DNA from: Elusimicrobiota bacterium
GTDB taxonomy: Bacteria > Elusimicrobiota > Elusimicrobia > Elusimicrobiales > UBA9959
Length of the DNA stretch: 36,969 nucleotides
NCBI GenBank assembly: GCA_016208085.1
Contig: JACQYT010000013.1
Location: forward strand, 10,479-47,447
Direction of reading: 5' to 3'
The notes beneath the pieces are model-generated. The model was not told the DNA's origin and did not search any database. It was given only the letters and a program-made list of their open reading frames with translations. Positions 15,496 through 24,684 of this stretch are shown here, piece after piece. The position numbers were made by a program, and so were the translations under genes. How positions within the stretch are numbered: position 1 is the stretch's first letter; the number at the start of each line of letters is the position of its first letter.

Positions 15496-18405
15496 TTACG
15501 GTTTATCGTCGTCCGGTTTAAGGGCTTTGAACTTTGCCTGGTAATCGTTTTCAAGGCGTTCGCGCGTCTCTTTGAATTCTTTGATCAGCTCGGCTTCTTT
15601 TTTGGCGTAGTGCTCAGTCAGCGCCGTTTCGCGTTTCTGAAGATCCGCGACCAACTGGGTTTCCTGCGCGAGCACCCCTTTGAGCTTGGCGCGTTCGTTC
15701 TCAAGCTGGGCCGTTTTCATGCGGGTGGAATCCTGGATTTCCTTCATCCTGGCGGAGTAGGCCGCTTCAAACGCTTTTTTGGATTCCTCAAGTTTGGAAT
15801 CGTAGGCCACGATCTTGGCGTTTAATTCGCGGTTCCGGTTTTCAAGCTCTTCCTTAAGGTGGTCTATGCTGCCGGCCATGGCCCTGTCGGTGTCCAGCTG
15901 CATGGTCTTATCGGAAAGGACGGAGGCATAATTGCGCTCCATCTGCTCGTAGCGGGTGGTAAGGGCTTTTTCTTTCAGCCTGTAGTTCTCCTCAAGGGCG
16001 GAGCGGACCTTTGATTCGCGCTCAAGGAAGGCATCCTCCATTTCCTTGACCTGCGCGGTCATTTTTGCGCTGTACTCAGCCTTTATGAACTCCAGCTTCT
16101 TGAAATATTCGCCGGCCTGGGCATGTTCCTTGTCCTCGCTTCTGCGGATGGCGTCCGCCAGCTGGTTTAAATAGTTTTTCTCTATATGCTCAAGCTTTTC
16201 CGTGAATTCTTTTTCTATGGTCTGCCTGAGGTCCCGCGCCTTGGAGAGGTTTTCCTGGATAAGCTTCTGTTTTTCAGCCTGGAACTCCGAAAGTTTAAGG
16301 TTGGCGCCTTCTATATCTTCCTTGAGCTTAAGCGTCAGGGCCTGGGCGGCTTCTTTGTCCTGTACGGCGAACGCGAGGCCGGCCTCCAGCATGGTCCGGC
16401 GGCTTTCCATGTCCCGCAGTTTAATCTGGAAGGCGTCTTCGGCGCTCTTTTTTTCAAGTTCCGTCTGCCGGAGCGCGGTTTCAACGGCCTGCTTGTGGGC
16501 CGCCGCAAGCGCGCGGGAGAACTCGCCTTCTTTGGCTCTCAAATGTCCTTCATGTTCCGCTTTCAAGGCCAGGAGCTCTTCCTCTTTGGCGCGCGCCAGT
16601 TCCGCAAGTTCGGCTGCGTGGGAGCGCCTTGCCGAGTCAAGCTGGGTGTTCATATTGGCCAGGGTGCTTTTGAAATTTTCCGCGACTTCGGTCTCTTTGT
16701 TTCTAAGGCTTTCCATGAACCTGTTCTCGAGTTCCGCCGCCTGCTTATTCAAAAGTTCCCGCTGGGCGGCTAGGCCGGTTTCCGTTATTTTTAAATGTTC
16801 CGTCACCCGGGCGACTTCGGCTGCAAACTTTTCTTCGTGATTTTTTCTTAAGGTCTCTTCGGTCCCGGCAAGCTGGTCTTTCGCCGCCTGGCTCCTCATT
16901 GCGAACTCGTTTTCAAGCTTCTTGCGCAGTTGGGCCGCCTCGACCGCCGCTTTTTCCCCCAGGGCGCTTAAGCGGGCGTCCTTTTCCTCCAGGGCTTTTT
17001 TAAGCTCTTCGGTTTCTTTGGCAAAGACGCTCGCGCGCGCAAGCGCGTCGTCTTTCTGGCCTGAAAGTATGGAATATTGCTTCTGTATCTCCTCGTGTTT
17101 TCTGGCCAGCCCCATCGCCTTTATGCGGGCGGATTCCTCAAGCGAATGCTTTAAAAGGCTGTATCTCTCCTCAAAGGCCCTGGCAAGTTCCGCCTCGCGC
17201 TGATGTATGATATCCGTCACCTGGTTCCTGAAACGGTTCAGCTCTTCCCGTTCCGCGGCAAGCCTGGCTTCGCGCTCAGCCAGCGGTTTTTCCCTGACCG
17301 CGAACCGGGCCTGGAGCTCCGCCGTTTTATCGGCGAGTTCGCGCTCCAGGGCTTTTTCTTTTTTTAAGGATTCAAGTTTTTGTTTTTCAGCCTTTGCCAG
17401 CAGGTCTTTTTCAAAACGCTCGTGCTTTGCGTTCAGCTCCTTTTCGGAGTTCAAAAGCGACCCTTCGGTCTCTTTCACGGCGGTTTCAAGCGCGGCTTCT
17501 TTCTGGGTGTAAAATCTTTTAAGTTCGGCGTGCTTGTCTTCCCAGAGCGCCTGCCTGCGGACCAGCTCTTCCTCGGTCTTTTTCAGGGCGTCTTCAAGCC
17601 CGGCCAGGCGGCCCAGGAAATCGGCTTCGAGCTGGGACAGGCGTTTTGAATAATTGTCCTCCGCCAGCTTTTTATTGTCCGCCAGCCACTTGGCGTAGGT
17701 ATCGTTCAGCGCCAGCTCTTTGCGGGCGAATTCGCCGTTCAGCTTCTCGGTCAGCCGGTTTATTTCGGCCGTGTGCTCCTGGCGCAGCTTGCCTTTGAGC
17801 TCTTCAAGCGCCAGTTCGTGGCGGGCGGACAGCTCCGAACGGGTCTGGTCCAGCTTCTCCTTCCAGAGTTCGTCAAGCTGCCTGGCGCGCTCGTCCGCTT
17901 CTTTGCGGGCCGTTTCCCGCCCGAGTTTCAGTTCCGCGATAAAGGTCTCGCGTTCGTTCTTGAAATCCGCCTCGCGCTCGGCCTCCCATTTTTTGAACAG
18001 GGTCTCCATGTCAAGCCGGAGCGCCTTTTTCTGCTCTATTATTTCTTTTTCCTTGCGGGAGACTTCGGAATTCAGCTTGGCGCGCTCCCCTTCAAGTTCC
18101 CGGCGGTGGGCGGCTATGGCGTCCTCGAGCATGGTCTGGTATTTTTGCCAGAGGTGGGCCTCTTTCTCCACCAGCAGATGGCCTATTTCCTGCTCGCGCT
18201 TCTTGATGCGTTCTTCCTGGGCGTTGATCAGCGCCTCGAATTCCGCTTCTTTGGCCTTGTTATTGCGCTGCAGTTCTTCAAAACTCCTGGACCGCAAAGA
18301 GCCCAGCTCCAGCTCTTTTTCCTTTAGTTCGGAAGTGAGACGGAAGATCATTTTAGCGGAATCTATTTCGGATTCCCTCAGGATGTCTTCAAAGTCGTTG
18401 GCCAT
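15496..18405 (-). CDS. Giant coiled-coil protein 2 (969 aa)
   Basis: Essentially the whole 969-residue sequence is heptad-patterned and rich in Glu, Lys, Ala, Leu and Arg, with almost no Pro or Cys. There is no signal peptide or transmembrane segment, so it should be cytosolic. Only the first ~30 residues (MANDFEDILRESEIDSA...) and the last ~15 could be non-coiled. Units like REAxL...Y..K recur throughout. Such rods in bacteria act as cytoskeletal or scaffold proteins (crescentin-like, FilP-like), but none is recognisable by sequence. It lies 32 bp after a similar 999-residue gene and 49 bp before arginine decarboxylase; the junction with the first gene contains a GGCGG/CCGCC hairpin. The Shine-Dalgarno is weak. 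Function unknown. Confidence 0.8.
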   Translation of the reverse strand: MANDFEDILRESEIDSAKMIFRLTSELKEKELELGSLRSRSFEELQRNNKAKEAEFEALINAQEERIKKREQEIGHLLVEKEAHLWQKYQTMLEDAIAAHRRELEGERAKLNSEVSRKEKEIIEQKKALRLDMETLFKKWEAEREADFKNERETFIAELKLGRETARKEADERARQLDELWKEKLDQTRSELSARHELALEELKGKLRQEHTAEINRLTEKLNGEFARKELALNDTYAKWLADNKKLAEDNYSKRLSQLEADFLGRLAGLEDALKKTEEELVRRQALWEDKHAELKRFYTQKEAALETAVKETEGSLLNSEKELNAKHERFEKDLLAKAEKQKLESLKKEKALERELADKTAELQARFAVREKPLAEREARLAAEREELNRFRNQVTDIIHQREAELARAFEERYSLLKHSLEESARIKAMGLARKHEEIQKQYSILSGQKDDALARASVFAKETEELKKALEEKDARLSALGEKAAVEAAQLRKKLENEFAMRSQAAKDQLAGTEETLRKNHEEKFAAEVARVTEHLKITETGLAAQRELLNKQAAELENRFMESLRNKETEVAENFKSTLANMNTQLDSARRSHAAELAELARAKEEELLALKAEHEGHLRAKEGEFSRALAAAHKQAVETALRQTELEKKSAEDAFQIKLRDMESRRTMLEAGLAFAVQDKEAAQALTLKLKEDIEGANLKLSEFQAEKQKLIQENLSKARDLRQTIEKEFTEKLEHIEKNYLNQLADAIRRSEDKEHAQAGEYFKKLEFIKAEYSAKMTAQVKEMEDAFLERESKVRSALEENYRLKEKALTTRYEQMERNYASVLSDKTMQLDTDRAMAGSIDHLKEELENRNRELNAKIVAYDSKLEESKKAFEAAYSARMKEIQDSTRMKTAQLENERAKLKGVLAQETQLVADLQKRETALTEHYAKKEAELIKEFKETRERLENDYQAKFKALKPDDDKP

Positions 18406-18437
18406 TTACAGTAGTCCGCTAGGCGGCTCCGCCGCCA

Positions 18438-21437
18438 TTAAGAGCGCTTGCCGTCCGCTAACTTCGCTTCCAGCTCTTTTATCTTTTTTTCGTAAGACTC
18501 CCTGAGAGCCCTTTCCCGCAGCCCCCACTGCTGAAGGAGTTCCGTTTCTTTGTTTGCGTATTTTCTGGTATATTCGTCCTCTTTCTGGAATACCCACATG
18601 GTAAGCCTGTTCTGCTCGGCCTCCATATCGTTGAACTTGACTCGCAGGCGGGCCTCATGCTCTTTTCTCATTTTTTCAAGCGTGGAGCGGGATTCTTCGA
18701 GCTTTTTGTAATGTTTCTGTTCAAGTTCCTGCCTGCGTTTATCAAATTCTTCCTCAAGCTTTATCTTATAGTCCTTATTCCTTGAGAGCTCTTCTTCCGA
18801 CTTTTTGTTGTGCTCCCGCTCAAGTTCCAGCGTGCGCCGCCCGAATTCCTCCTCAAACTTTGCTTTAGAGTTCTTATTCTTTTCGATCTCTTCTTCAAGT
18901 TTCCGGTTCAGAGCCGCGGCGCGTTTTTCAGTTTCCGTCCTTAATGCCTGCCTTTCCTTTTCCGCTAGCTCCGCCCTCTGGACCTCCCAGTCCGCGCGCT
19001 GCCGCTCAAAATCAGAGTTGAATACGCGGATCATTTCGGAGTATTTCTTTTCCAGTTCCACGGCCTGCTGATTATGCAGGGTCTCGAGTTCCTCCCTGCG
19101 CCTCTGGAGTTCGCTCTCCTGGCCTGCGAGAAGTCCTTTCATCTTCATGGCGCACTCCGCCTCGACTTTGGCAAGCTTATCGGCGTAGACGTCGTTAAGC
19201 ATTTTTTCTCTGTTCGCGAGGTTTTTTTCAAGCTCCGCCGTTTTCCTGTCGGATTCCTCCTGGAGGGAAGCTTCCTTTGTCCGGATGCCGGCCAGGCGGG
19301 TTTCGTATTCCTTCTCCAGCGCGTCCCGGCGCCCGTTCATGTCGCGGAACAGGCCTTCTTTAGCCTGGGCCAGGCGCCTGGATTGTTCGCTTTCTTTCGC
19401 CTGGAGTTCCTGGTAAAGCTTTATTTTAAGTTCGTTGTGCTGCTGGTGGAGGGCGTTTTTGAGGTTTTCCAGATCGTCTTCCCCGGCTTTAAGATGGAGC
19501 TCGCGGCTGTTATAGCTTTCCTCTATCTTTAACTTCTCCGTTTTAAGCTGGTTAATAAAATCCGCGCGCAAATCCTCTTCCTTCGCCGCTAAAGCCGCCT
19601 CTTTATGGGCCGCCGCGCGCTCAAGGGCGGCGGTCTCTTCCGCGAGGCGGGCTGTTCTGGCTTCATGGTTCTTTAAGAGTTCCAACCCTTTGCGCTCCAG
19701 TTTTTCGCTCAGGGCGGTTTCTTTGTCGCAGAGATGCCGGCGCGTTTCCTCGGCCAGCTCTCTCTTTTTCAGTTCGAAGTCGGCGGCCAGGCGCTGTTTT
19801 TCGGCCTGGAGGCGGGCGGGGAACTGCTTTTCAAGTTCGGCCGTTTTCAATTTCAATGTTTCTTCCTGGCATTTGGAGAATTCCTCCCTGAGTTTTTCTT
19901 TTTCCTCAATGAGGTGATGGTCCTTTTCAATGGCCCATTCCTCCTCTTTTACCAGCCATTCGTTGCGCATTTTATTCTGCGCGGCGGCCAGGCGGTCTTC
20001 AAGCGCGCGTTCCTTTGCCGCGTAGGCCCTGGTAACGGAGATCTTGACCAGCTCAAGCTTTTCTTCGTGGGCTTTTTCAAGGTCCATTTTGGCTTTTTCA
20101 AGCTCGCCGGCCTGCCCGGCGGCCCATTCGTTCTGCTCCCTTAGCAGGGTTTTGCGCAGCGCTTCCTCCCGGAGCTTGAACTCGGCAGCCAGGCGGCCTT
20201 TTTCCGCGCTCAGCAGCGGCTCCCTTTGCGCCGTCATCTCGTCTTCCCTTTTGGTCCAGTCGGCTTCCCAGCGGGCGTTGGTCTCGGCGATTATAGCGTC
20301 CAGTTTTTTCTGGTTTTCAATGGCCAGGCGGCTCCATTGTTCCTTGGTAGCTCTGGCGGCCTCCCGGTAGGCGGCGGCGCTGGCTTCATCGTGCTTTTTG
20401 ACCAGTTCTACCAGCTGGGCTTCCATCGTCAGGCGCAGGTCCACGTAGTCCTGCTCGCGCTCCAGGATATACTGCCGGAGGCGGCCCCTGAGCTCGGTCA
20501 GCTCTTTCTGGTCGGTCTCTTTTAAAGCGGCCAGTTCGCCGTCTTTTTCCGCGGTAAGGGCGCGCTCCCTTTCTTCAAATTCGGCGCGCATGTCTGCGCG
20601 TCTCTTGTCGAATTCCGTCTCGATGGTCTTGACGCGCTGCGACGCTTCTTTGTCCGTTTCGGCCATGGCGGCTTCGGCCTTGGCGGTCAGTTCCAGTTTT
20701 TCTTCTTTGAGCTTTGCTGTCCTCTCCGCTGTCAGGGCTTCGGCTTTTTTTATGTAATCGTCTTCCAGGTTCCTGCGGAAGTCCTCCAGCTGGGCTTCCT
20801 TGGCCTGGTAAAGACGGGAGAACTCGCGCATTTTCACCTCGTAGCGCTCCTGAAGGGCCAGTTCTTCCTGCTCGGTCTTTACCCGAAGGGTTTCTATAAG
20901 TTCTTTCTCGAACCGCTCATATTTGGCGCGCACGGCGTTTTCTCTTTCCACGAGCGAATCCCGGCTGTTCAGGATGATCGCCTGGGTTTCCTCATCCTTG
21001 AGCTCGGCGGCTTTCCTGATCTCGTCTATGGCATAAAGCTTGAGTTTGCCTATCTCGGCTTCCTTATACGCCAGTTCGTGTTTGAGGGCTTTTATCTCGG
21101 TCTCCAGCTGTGCCCTGGCCTGGCGCCAGTTGGCGGTTTCTTCGTTCAGGATCTGTTCGCGCAGTTTGCCTTTAAGGTCCGCCTCCATGGCGGTCTGGGT
21201 CTTCCAATTTTCCTCCCAGGTTTTGATGGTGGCCTGCCATTTCTTCAAGATCTCGTCTTTCTGCTCTCCCTGCTGGGTGAGCTGGCGGGCGATATTGACC
21301 TTGTTGCGGTTGTCCTCTTTCAGGCGGGCGTTGTCGTCGGACAGGGCGTGGATCTTCTCTATAGCCCAGCGTAAAGCGAGTTTTGCTGTTTCCACATCGG
21401 TGATGGTGGAAGGGTCAAGTTGATTGTTGAAGTCCAT
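18438..21437 (-). CDS. Giant coiled-coil protein 1 (999 aa)
   Basis: A 999-residue cytosolic rod. The first ~40 residues (PSTITDVETAKLALRWAIEK) look like a small helical head; the rest is continuous heptad-type coiled coil dominated by Glu/Lys/Leu/Ala/Arg. Trp residues recur (e.g. WEENW, RWEADW, EWLVKEEEW). Near the C-terminus a ~32-residue unit is repeated in tandem (KAKFEEEFGRRTLELE then KIKLEEEFDKRRQELE, roughly 865-930), which also shows as a DNA repeat near 18740-18900. GGAGG 8 bp before the ATG is strong, so this start is secure. It is first in the probable unit coiled-coil 1, coiled-coil 2, arginine decarboxylase, agmatinase. I do not recognise a family; a filament-forming or scaffold role is inference. 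Confidence 0.8.
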   Translation of the reverse strand: MDFNNQLDPSTITDVETAKLALRWAIEKIHALSDDNARLKEDNRNKVNIARQLTQQGEQKDEILKKWQATIKTWEENWKTQTAMEADLKGKLREQILNEETANWRQARAQLETEIKALKHELAYKEAEIGKLKLYAIDEIRKAAELKDEETQAIILNSRDSLVERENAVRAKYERFEKELIETLRVKTEQEELALQERYEVKMREFSRLYQAKEAQLEDFRRNLEDDYIKKAEALTAERTAKLKEEKLELTAKAEAAMAETDKEASQRVKTIETEFDKRRADMRAEFEERERALTAEKDGELAALKETDQKELTELRGRLRQYILEREQDYVDLRLTMEAQLVELVKKHDEASAAAYREAARATKEQWSRLAIENQKKLDAIIAETNARWEADWTKREDEMTAQREPLLSAEKGRLAAEFKLREEALRKTLLREQNEWAAGQAGELEKAKMDLEKAHEEKLELVKISVTRAYAAKERALEDRLAAAQNKMRNEWLVKEEEWAIEKDHHLIEEKEKLREEFSKCQEETLKLKTAELEKQFPARLQAEKQRLAADFELKKRELAEETRRHLCDKETALSEKLERKGLELLKNHEARTARLAEETAALERAAAHKEAALAAKEEDLRADFINQLKTEKLKIEESYNSRELHLKAGEDDLENLKNALHQQHNELKIKLYQELQAKESEQSRRLAQAKEGLFRDMNGRRDALEKEYETRLAGIRTKEASLQEESDRKTAELEKNLANREKMLNDVYADKLAKVEAECAMKMKGLLAGQESELQRRREELETLHNQQAVELEKKYSEMIRVFNSDFERQRADWEVQRAELAEKERQALRTETEKRAAALNRKLEEEIEKNKNSKAKFEEEFGRRTLELEREHNKKSEEELSRNKDYKIKLEEEFDKRRQELEQKHYKKLEESRSTLEKMRKEHEARLRVKFNDMEAEQNRLTMWVFQKEDEYTRKYANKETELLQQWGLRERALRESYEKKIKELEAKLADGKRS

Positions 21438-21496
21438 TTAAGCGCCTCCGGAATAGAGTTTAAAAACGAACGAAACAGTTTAAGTCATACAAGAGA

Positions 21497-21502
21497 ATTA
21501 TA
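21497..21502 (-). promoter_or_regulatory. Candidate -10 for the coiled-coil/polyamine operon
   Basis: TATAAT on the minus strand 60 bp upstream of the first coiled-coil start. No good -35 is seen at standard spacing, so another factor or an extended -10 may be involved. Confidence 0.35.
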
Positions 21503-21590
21503 CAATAAGGCTTGTTTAGGAAATATTAAATTATTGTAACAGGAAAGTATGCGGCTTAGAGGCAGGAAAACGGCGTAAATATGTGAATAA

Positions 21591-21636
21591 GTTGATACGT
21601 ACGGCGCTTCACGTATCTACATATAAACGTATCAAC
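21591..21636. promoter_or_regulatory. Inverted repeat with three ACGTATC sites
   Basis: GTTGATACGT (21591-21600) and its exact reverse complement ACGTATCAAC (21627-21636) enclose a third ACGTATC at 21611-21617. It lies between the end of rpmB and the candidate promoter of the coiled-coil operon, so it may be an operator, or a stem ending the rpmB transcript (there is no T-run). Confidence 0.4.
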
Positions 21637-21656
21637 GTTGTTGTCCCCCAGGCGGA

Positions 21657-21851
21657 TTATTTCACCGGTCTTTGCGCTTTGCCGCTTTTGATGCAGCCGG
21701 TGCAGACATAAACAGAGCGCACCGCGTCGTTAAGAACCACTTTCTGCTTTTGCAGGTTCGGTTTGAAGATCCGTTTGGTCGCCCTGTTCGAGTGGCTGTA
21801 AGAATTTCCGGCGACGGATCCTTTTCCGCAGATTTTGCATTTGTATGCCAT
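21657..21851 (-). CDS. rpmB: 50S ribosomal protein L28
   Basis: A 64-residue large-subunit ribosomal protein. It has the L28 pattern KCxxCGKGSVAGNSYSHS, NRATKRIFKPNLQK and a C-terminal VCTGCIKSGK, making a zinc-binding C4 form (CKIC and CTGC). It is divergent from the MBL-fold hydrolase gene with only 35 bp between starts, AT-rich and containing TATAAT on both strands. Function is certain. Confidence 0.96.
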   Translation of the reverse strand: MAYKCKICGKGSVAGNSYSHSNRATKRIFKPNLQKQKVVLNDAVRSVYVCTGCIKSGKAQRPVK

Positions 21852-21886
21852 GATTTTTATTATAGCAAATTTTGTAAAATATAATA

Positions 21887-22519
21887 ATGGAAAACATGGA
21901 AAAAACGGTGCATTGGCTGGGGCACGCCTCTTTCCGGCTTGAAAGCCCGGCAGGAGCGGCGGTCTACATAGACCCCTACAATCTTAAAGAGCAGTCAAAA
22001 AAAGCCGATCTTGTGCTGATTACACACGCGCACTTTGACCATTTCTCGCCGGCTGACATAAGTAAAGTGGTTAAAGCAGACACGAAGATCTTCGGCCCCG
22101 AGGCGCTGGCCGGAAAAATCCAGGGCGATTTCACCGCGCTGAAACCCGGTGATAAGGCTGAAGCGGCCGGGGTGGCCGTGGAAGCCGTGAGCGCCTATAA
22201 CACGGACAAGAATTTTCATCCCAGGACTTCGGGTTATCTCGGCTATGTGGTGAACGTGGGCGAACTGAGCGTTTATCACGCGGGCGATACCGATCTGATA
22301 GAGGAGATGAAAACCGTTAAGGCCGACGTGGCGCTTCTTCCCGTCGGCGGGACCTACACGATGGACGCCCGCGACGCCTGCGGGGCGGCCCAGGCCATAA
22401 AACCCAAAGTGGCGGTGCCCATGCATTATGGCTCGGTAGTGGGTTCAAGGGAAGACGCCATAAGGTTCAAAAACCTCTGCGGCGCCTGCGAAGTGAAGAT
22501 TCTGGAACAGGAGAAATAG
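21887..22519 (+). CDS. MBL-fold metal-dependent hydrolase
   Basis: A 210-residue metallo-beta-lactamase-fold protein, UlaG-like group. LGHASFRLE opens the fold, THAHFDHFS is the HxHxDH metal motif, HAGDTDL supplies the next His/Asp, and MHYG near the C-terminus the last His. The substrate is not predictable. The start could be ATG 21887 or ATG 21896; TATAAT at 21880-21885 is only 1 bp from the first, so that ATG could be translated only if transcription starts unusually close, which favours 21896 or another promoter. It is followed 10 bp later by a YjbQ-family gene and then YbgC, all on the same strand. Confidence 0.85.
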   Translation: MENMEKTVHWLGHASFRLESPAGAAVYIDPYNLKEQSKKADLVLITHAHFDHFSPADISKVVKADTKIFGPEALAGKIQGDFTALKPGDKAEAAGVAVEAVSAYNTDKNFHPRTSGYLGYVVNVGELSVYHAGDTDLIEEMKTVKADVALLPVGGTYTMDARDACGAAQAIKPKVAVPMHYGSVVGSREDAIRFKNLCGACEVKILEQEK

Positions 22520-22529
22520 GAGGCGCCTT

Positions 22530-22946
22530 ATGCGTTCTCACACCGCCTATCTCTGGATGAATACGCCGGCCCGCTGTGAGATAGTCAATATAACCTCAAA
22601 AGTGGAAGCGGAACTCCAAAAAAGCGGCATCAGGGAGGGGTTTTGCCTGGTCAACGCCATGCATATCACCGCCAGCGTCTTCATAAACGACAATGAAAAA
22701 GGCCTGCATAAGGATTTCCTGGACTGGGTGGAAAAGCTGGCGCCTTATTCCAGGGCCGGCTATAAGCATAACCTGACCGGCGAAGATAACGGCGACGCGC
22801 ATTTAAAAAGGACCGTCATGGGCCGGGAGGCGGTGGTGGCCGTGACCAAGGGGAAGCTGGACTTCGGCCCCTGGGAACAGCTCTTCTACGGCGAATTCGA
22901 CGGCCGCAGGGATAAAAGGGTCCTGGTCAAAATCATCGGGGAGTGA
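22530..22946 (+). CDS. YjbQ/UPF0047 family protein
   Basis: A 138-residue protein of the YjbQ family, members of which have weak secondary thiamine-phosphate synthase activity; the true role is unsettled. Family motifs are [13 protein letters not shown] (metal-binding His region), [15 protein letters not shown] and [16 protein letters not shown]. Length is standard. AGGAGG precedes the ATG. It is the middle gene of the MBL hydrolase, YjbQ, YbgC unit. Confidence 0.9.
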   Translation: MRSHTAYLWMNTPARCEIVNITSKVEAELQKSGIREGFCLVNAMHITASVFINDNEKGLHKDFLDWVEKLAPYSRAGYKHNLTGEDNGDAHLKRTVMGREAVVAVTKGKLDFGPWEQLFYGEFDGRRDKRVLVKIIGE

Positions 22947-22955
22947 GAGGCCTTA

Positions 22956-23342
22956 ATGAAAAAAAGGATATATTACCATGACACCGACTGCGGCGGCGTG
23001 GTCTATTACGGGAATTATCTTAAATTCCTGGAGGAAGCCAGGAGCGAATACCTGGAGGAACTGGGCTTCTCGGTCAAGGGACTGATGGACCAGGGCGTCT
23101 TATTCGTGGTCAGGCGCCAGGAGGTGGATTACAAATATCCGGCGGTCTACGGCGATACGCTGGAGATAAAAACTTCGGTTAAAGAGCATAGCGCCGTACG
23201 GATACAGTTTGCCTACGAGATAAAGAACCAGGACGGGCGGCTGCTGTCCAAAGCCGTGACCGATATGGTCTGCGTGGACAAGGCCCTTAAATTAAGGGAA
23301 ATGCCGCAGTCCCTGAAAGAAAAACTGACGCCAATCATGTAA
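22956..23342 (+). CDS. ybgC: YbgC-type acyl-CoA thioesterase
   Basis: A 128-residue hot-dog-fold thioesterase. YYHDTDCGGVVYYGNYLKFLEEAR is the 4HBT active-site signature with catalytic Asp in HDTD, and the LEELGF and DYKYPAVYGD segments are typical of YbgC. In many Gram-negatives ybgC sits with tol-pal, but no tol genes are here. It follows the YjbQ gene by 9 bp. Confidence 0.85.
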   Translation: MKKRIYYHDTDCGGVVYYGNYLKFLEEARSEYLEELGFSVKGLMDQGVLFVVRRQEVDYKYPAVYGDTLEIKTSVKEHSAVRIQFAYEIKNQDGRLLSKAVTDMVCVDKALKLREMPQSLKEKLTPIM

Positions 23343-23404
23343 TTGACCGGCTATTTTTTACATTATATTTAAAACTTTTGTTATAATATGGTATAGTTTT
23401 AATC

Positions 23405-24613
23405 ATGATTAGAACCTATATTGAGCGTGGACAATACCTTTCAAAGATTAAGCCTTTTTTCGGCAAAGAGGTTATCAAGGTTATTACAGGTCAGCGGAGG
23501 GTAGGCAAAAGCTATCTGCTGTTCCAGATAATGGATATGGTTAAGCGCTTCGGCCCGAAAGACGCGAGCATTATCTACATAAACAAGGAATTACACGAAT
23601 TTGACGCTATCGGCGATTATCGGAACCTTTTGAAATATATAGCCGGCAAATCGTCCGGCGCAAAGCGATCTTTCGTGTTTATTGACGAAATCCAGGAAAT
23701 CGGACAATTTGAAAAAGCATTGCGCAGCCTGCAGGCTGAAGGCGGTTTTGACATCTACTGCACCGGAAGCAACGCGGAGTTATTATCCGGCGAACTTGCC
23801 GGCCGCCTGAGCGGGCGGTATATGGAAATAAAAGTTTTCGGCTTATCTTACGCTGAATTTCTGCGGTTCCACAAGCTTGAGGACGGTGGGGACGCGTTTC
23901 TTAAGTATATCAAGTACGGCGGCCTGCCGTATCTCATAAACCTTAAACTGGAAGACGACGTCGTATACGAATATCTCCGCACAATATACGGGACCATCCT
24001 TCTCAAGGATATCGTGATGAGACACGGGGCCAGAAACGTCAATTTTCTGGAGCGCTTGGCGGAGTTCCTGGCCGACAACACCGGAAGCCTGGTGTCCGCT
24101 AAACGCATCAGCGATTTTCTTAAATCCCAAAAAACCAATATCTCCCCGAATGTCGTGCTGAACTATCTTTCATTTCTTACCTCGGCGTTCCTTATTTTCA
24201 AAGTTCCCCGCGCCGATGTGTCCGGCAAAAAGATCTTTGAAATCGGCGAAAAGTATTATTTTGAAGACCTGGGCATCCGGCACGCCATAATCGGCTACAG
24301 GCATACCGACATAAACAAGATACTTGAAAATCTTGTTTTTGTCCATCTTAAGATGTCAGGATATAAAGTAAATGTGGGGAAATTGGGCGATCGTGAAATT
24401 GATTTTGTCTGTGAAAAATCAGGCGAACGCCTGTATGTGCAGGTGGCCTACCTGCTGAAGGATGAAGCCGCGCGTTCCAGGGAATTCGGGAACCTGCTTG
24501 CGATAAAAGACAACTACCCTAAAATCGTGGTTTCCATGGATGAGGCGGCGGGAAACGGGTTTAAAGGCATTGAGCAGATGAATGTCAGAAATTTCCTGCT
24601 TCGCACCCGGTAG
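23405..24613 (+). CDS. AAA ATPase with DUF4143-type C-terminal domain
   Basis: A 402-residue ATPase of the AAA_14/DUF4143 group, common in bacteria and archaea and without a settled function. Walker A is TGQRRVGKSYLL (~28-39), Walker B FVFIDEIQEI (~90-100), and CTGSNAELLSGELAGRLSGR contains sensor and arginine-finger-like residues. The C-terminal part has GDREIDFVCEKSGERLYVQVAY, resembling a PD-(D/E)xK nuclease-like fold with Asp, Glu and Gln in place. It stands alone, with an AT-rich promoter region (TATAATATGGTATAG near 23380) upstream. Such genes are often strain-variable. Confidence 0.85.
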   Translation: MIRTYIERGQYLSKIKPFFGKEVIKVITGQRRVGKSYLLFQIMDMVKRFGPKDASIIYINKELHEFDAIGDYRNLLKYIAGKSSGAKRSFVFIDEIQEIGQFEKALRSLQAEGGFDIYCTGSNAELLSGELAGRLSGRYMEIKVFGLSYAEFLRFHKLEDGGDAFLKYIKYGGLPYLINLKLEDDVVYEYLRTIYGTILLKDIVMRHGARNVNFLERLAEFLADNTGSLVSAKRISDFLKSQKTNISPNVVLNYLSFLTSAFLIFKVPRADVSGKKIFEIGEKYYFEDLGIRHAIIGYRHTDINKILENLVFVHLKMSGYKVNVGKLGDREIDFVCEKSGERLYVQVAYLLKDEAARSREFGNLLAIKDNYPKIVVSMDEAAGNGFKGIEQMNVRNFLLRTR

Positions 24614-24663
24614 CGGCGTGGTGATTATCGCTTCGCGTTTACAGGATCGCTTTTATCCGACGA

Positions 24664-24684
24664 CAGCCCTCAGCCTTCAGTCTT
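24664..24684. repeat. Three heptamers at the end of the M16 gene
   Basis: CAGCCCT, CAGCCTT and CAGTCTT follow one another with 7-bp period. The stop codon of the downstream M16 gene lies inside this array. It is a half-site of the heptamer-array type. Confidence 0.45.

Noticed and set aside
15496-21437. Many long plus-strand frames opposite the coiled-coil genes
   Set aside because: They are antisense shadows of Glu/Lys/Leu-rich codons, giving Ser/Phe/Leu-rich nonsense without start signals.
23405-24613. DUF4143 ATPase as part of a defence island
   Set aside because: Neighbours are ordinary housekeeping and peptidase genes; the family is widespread as single genes.
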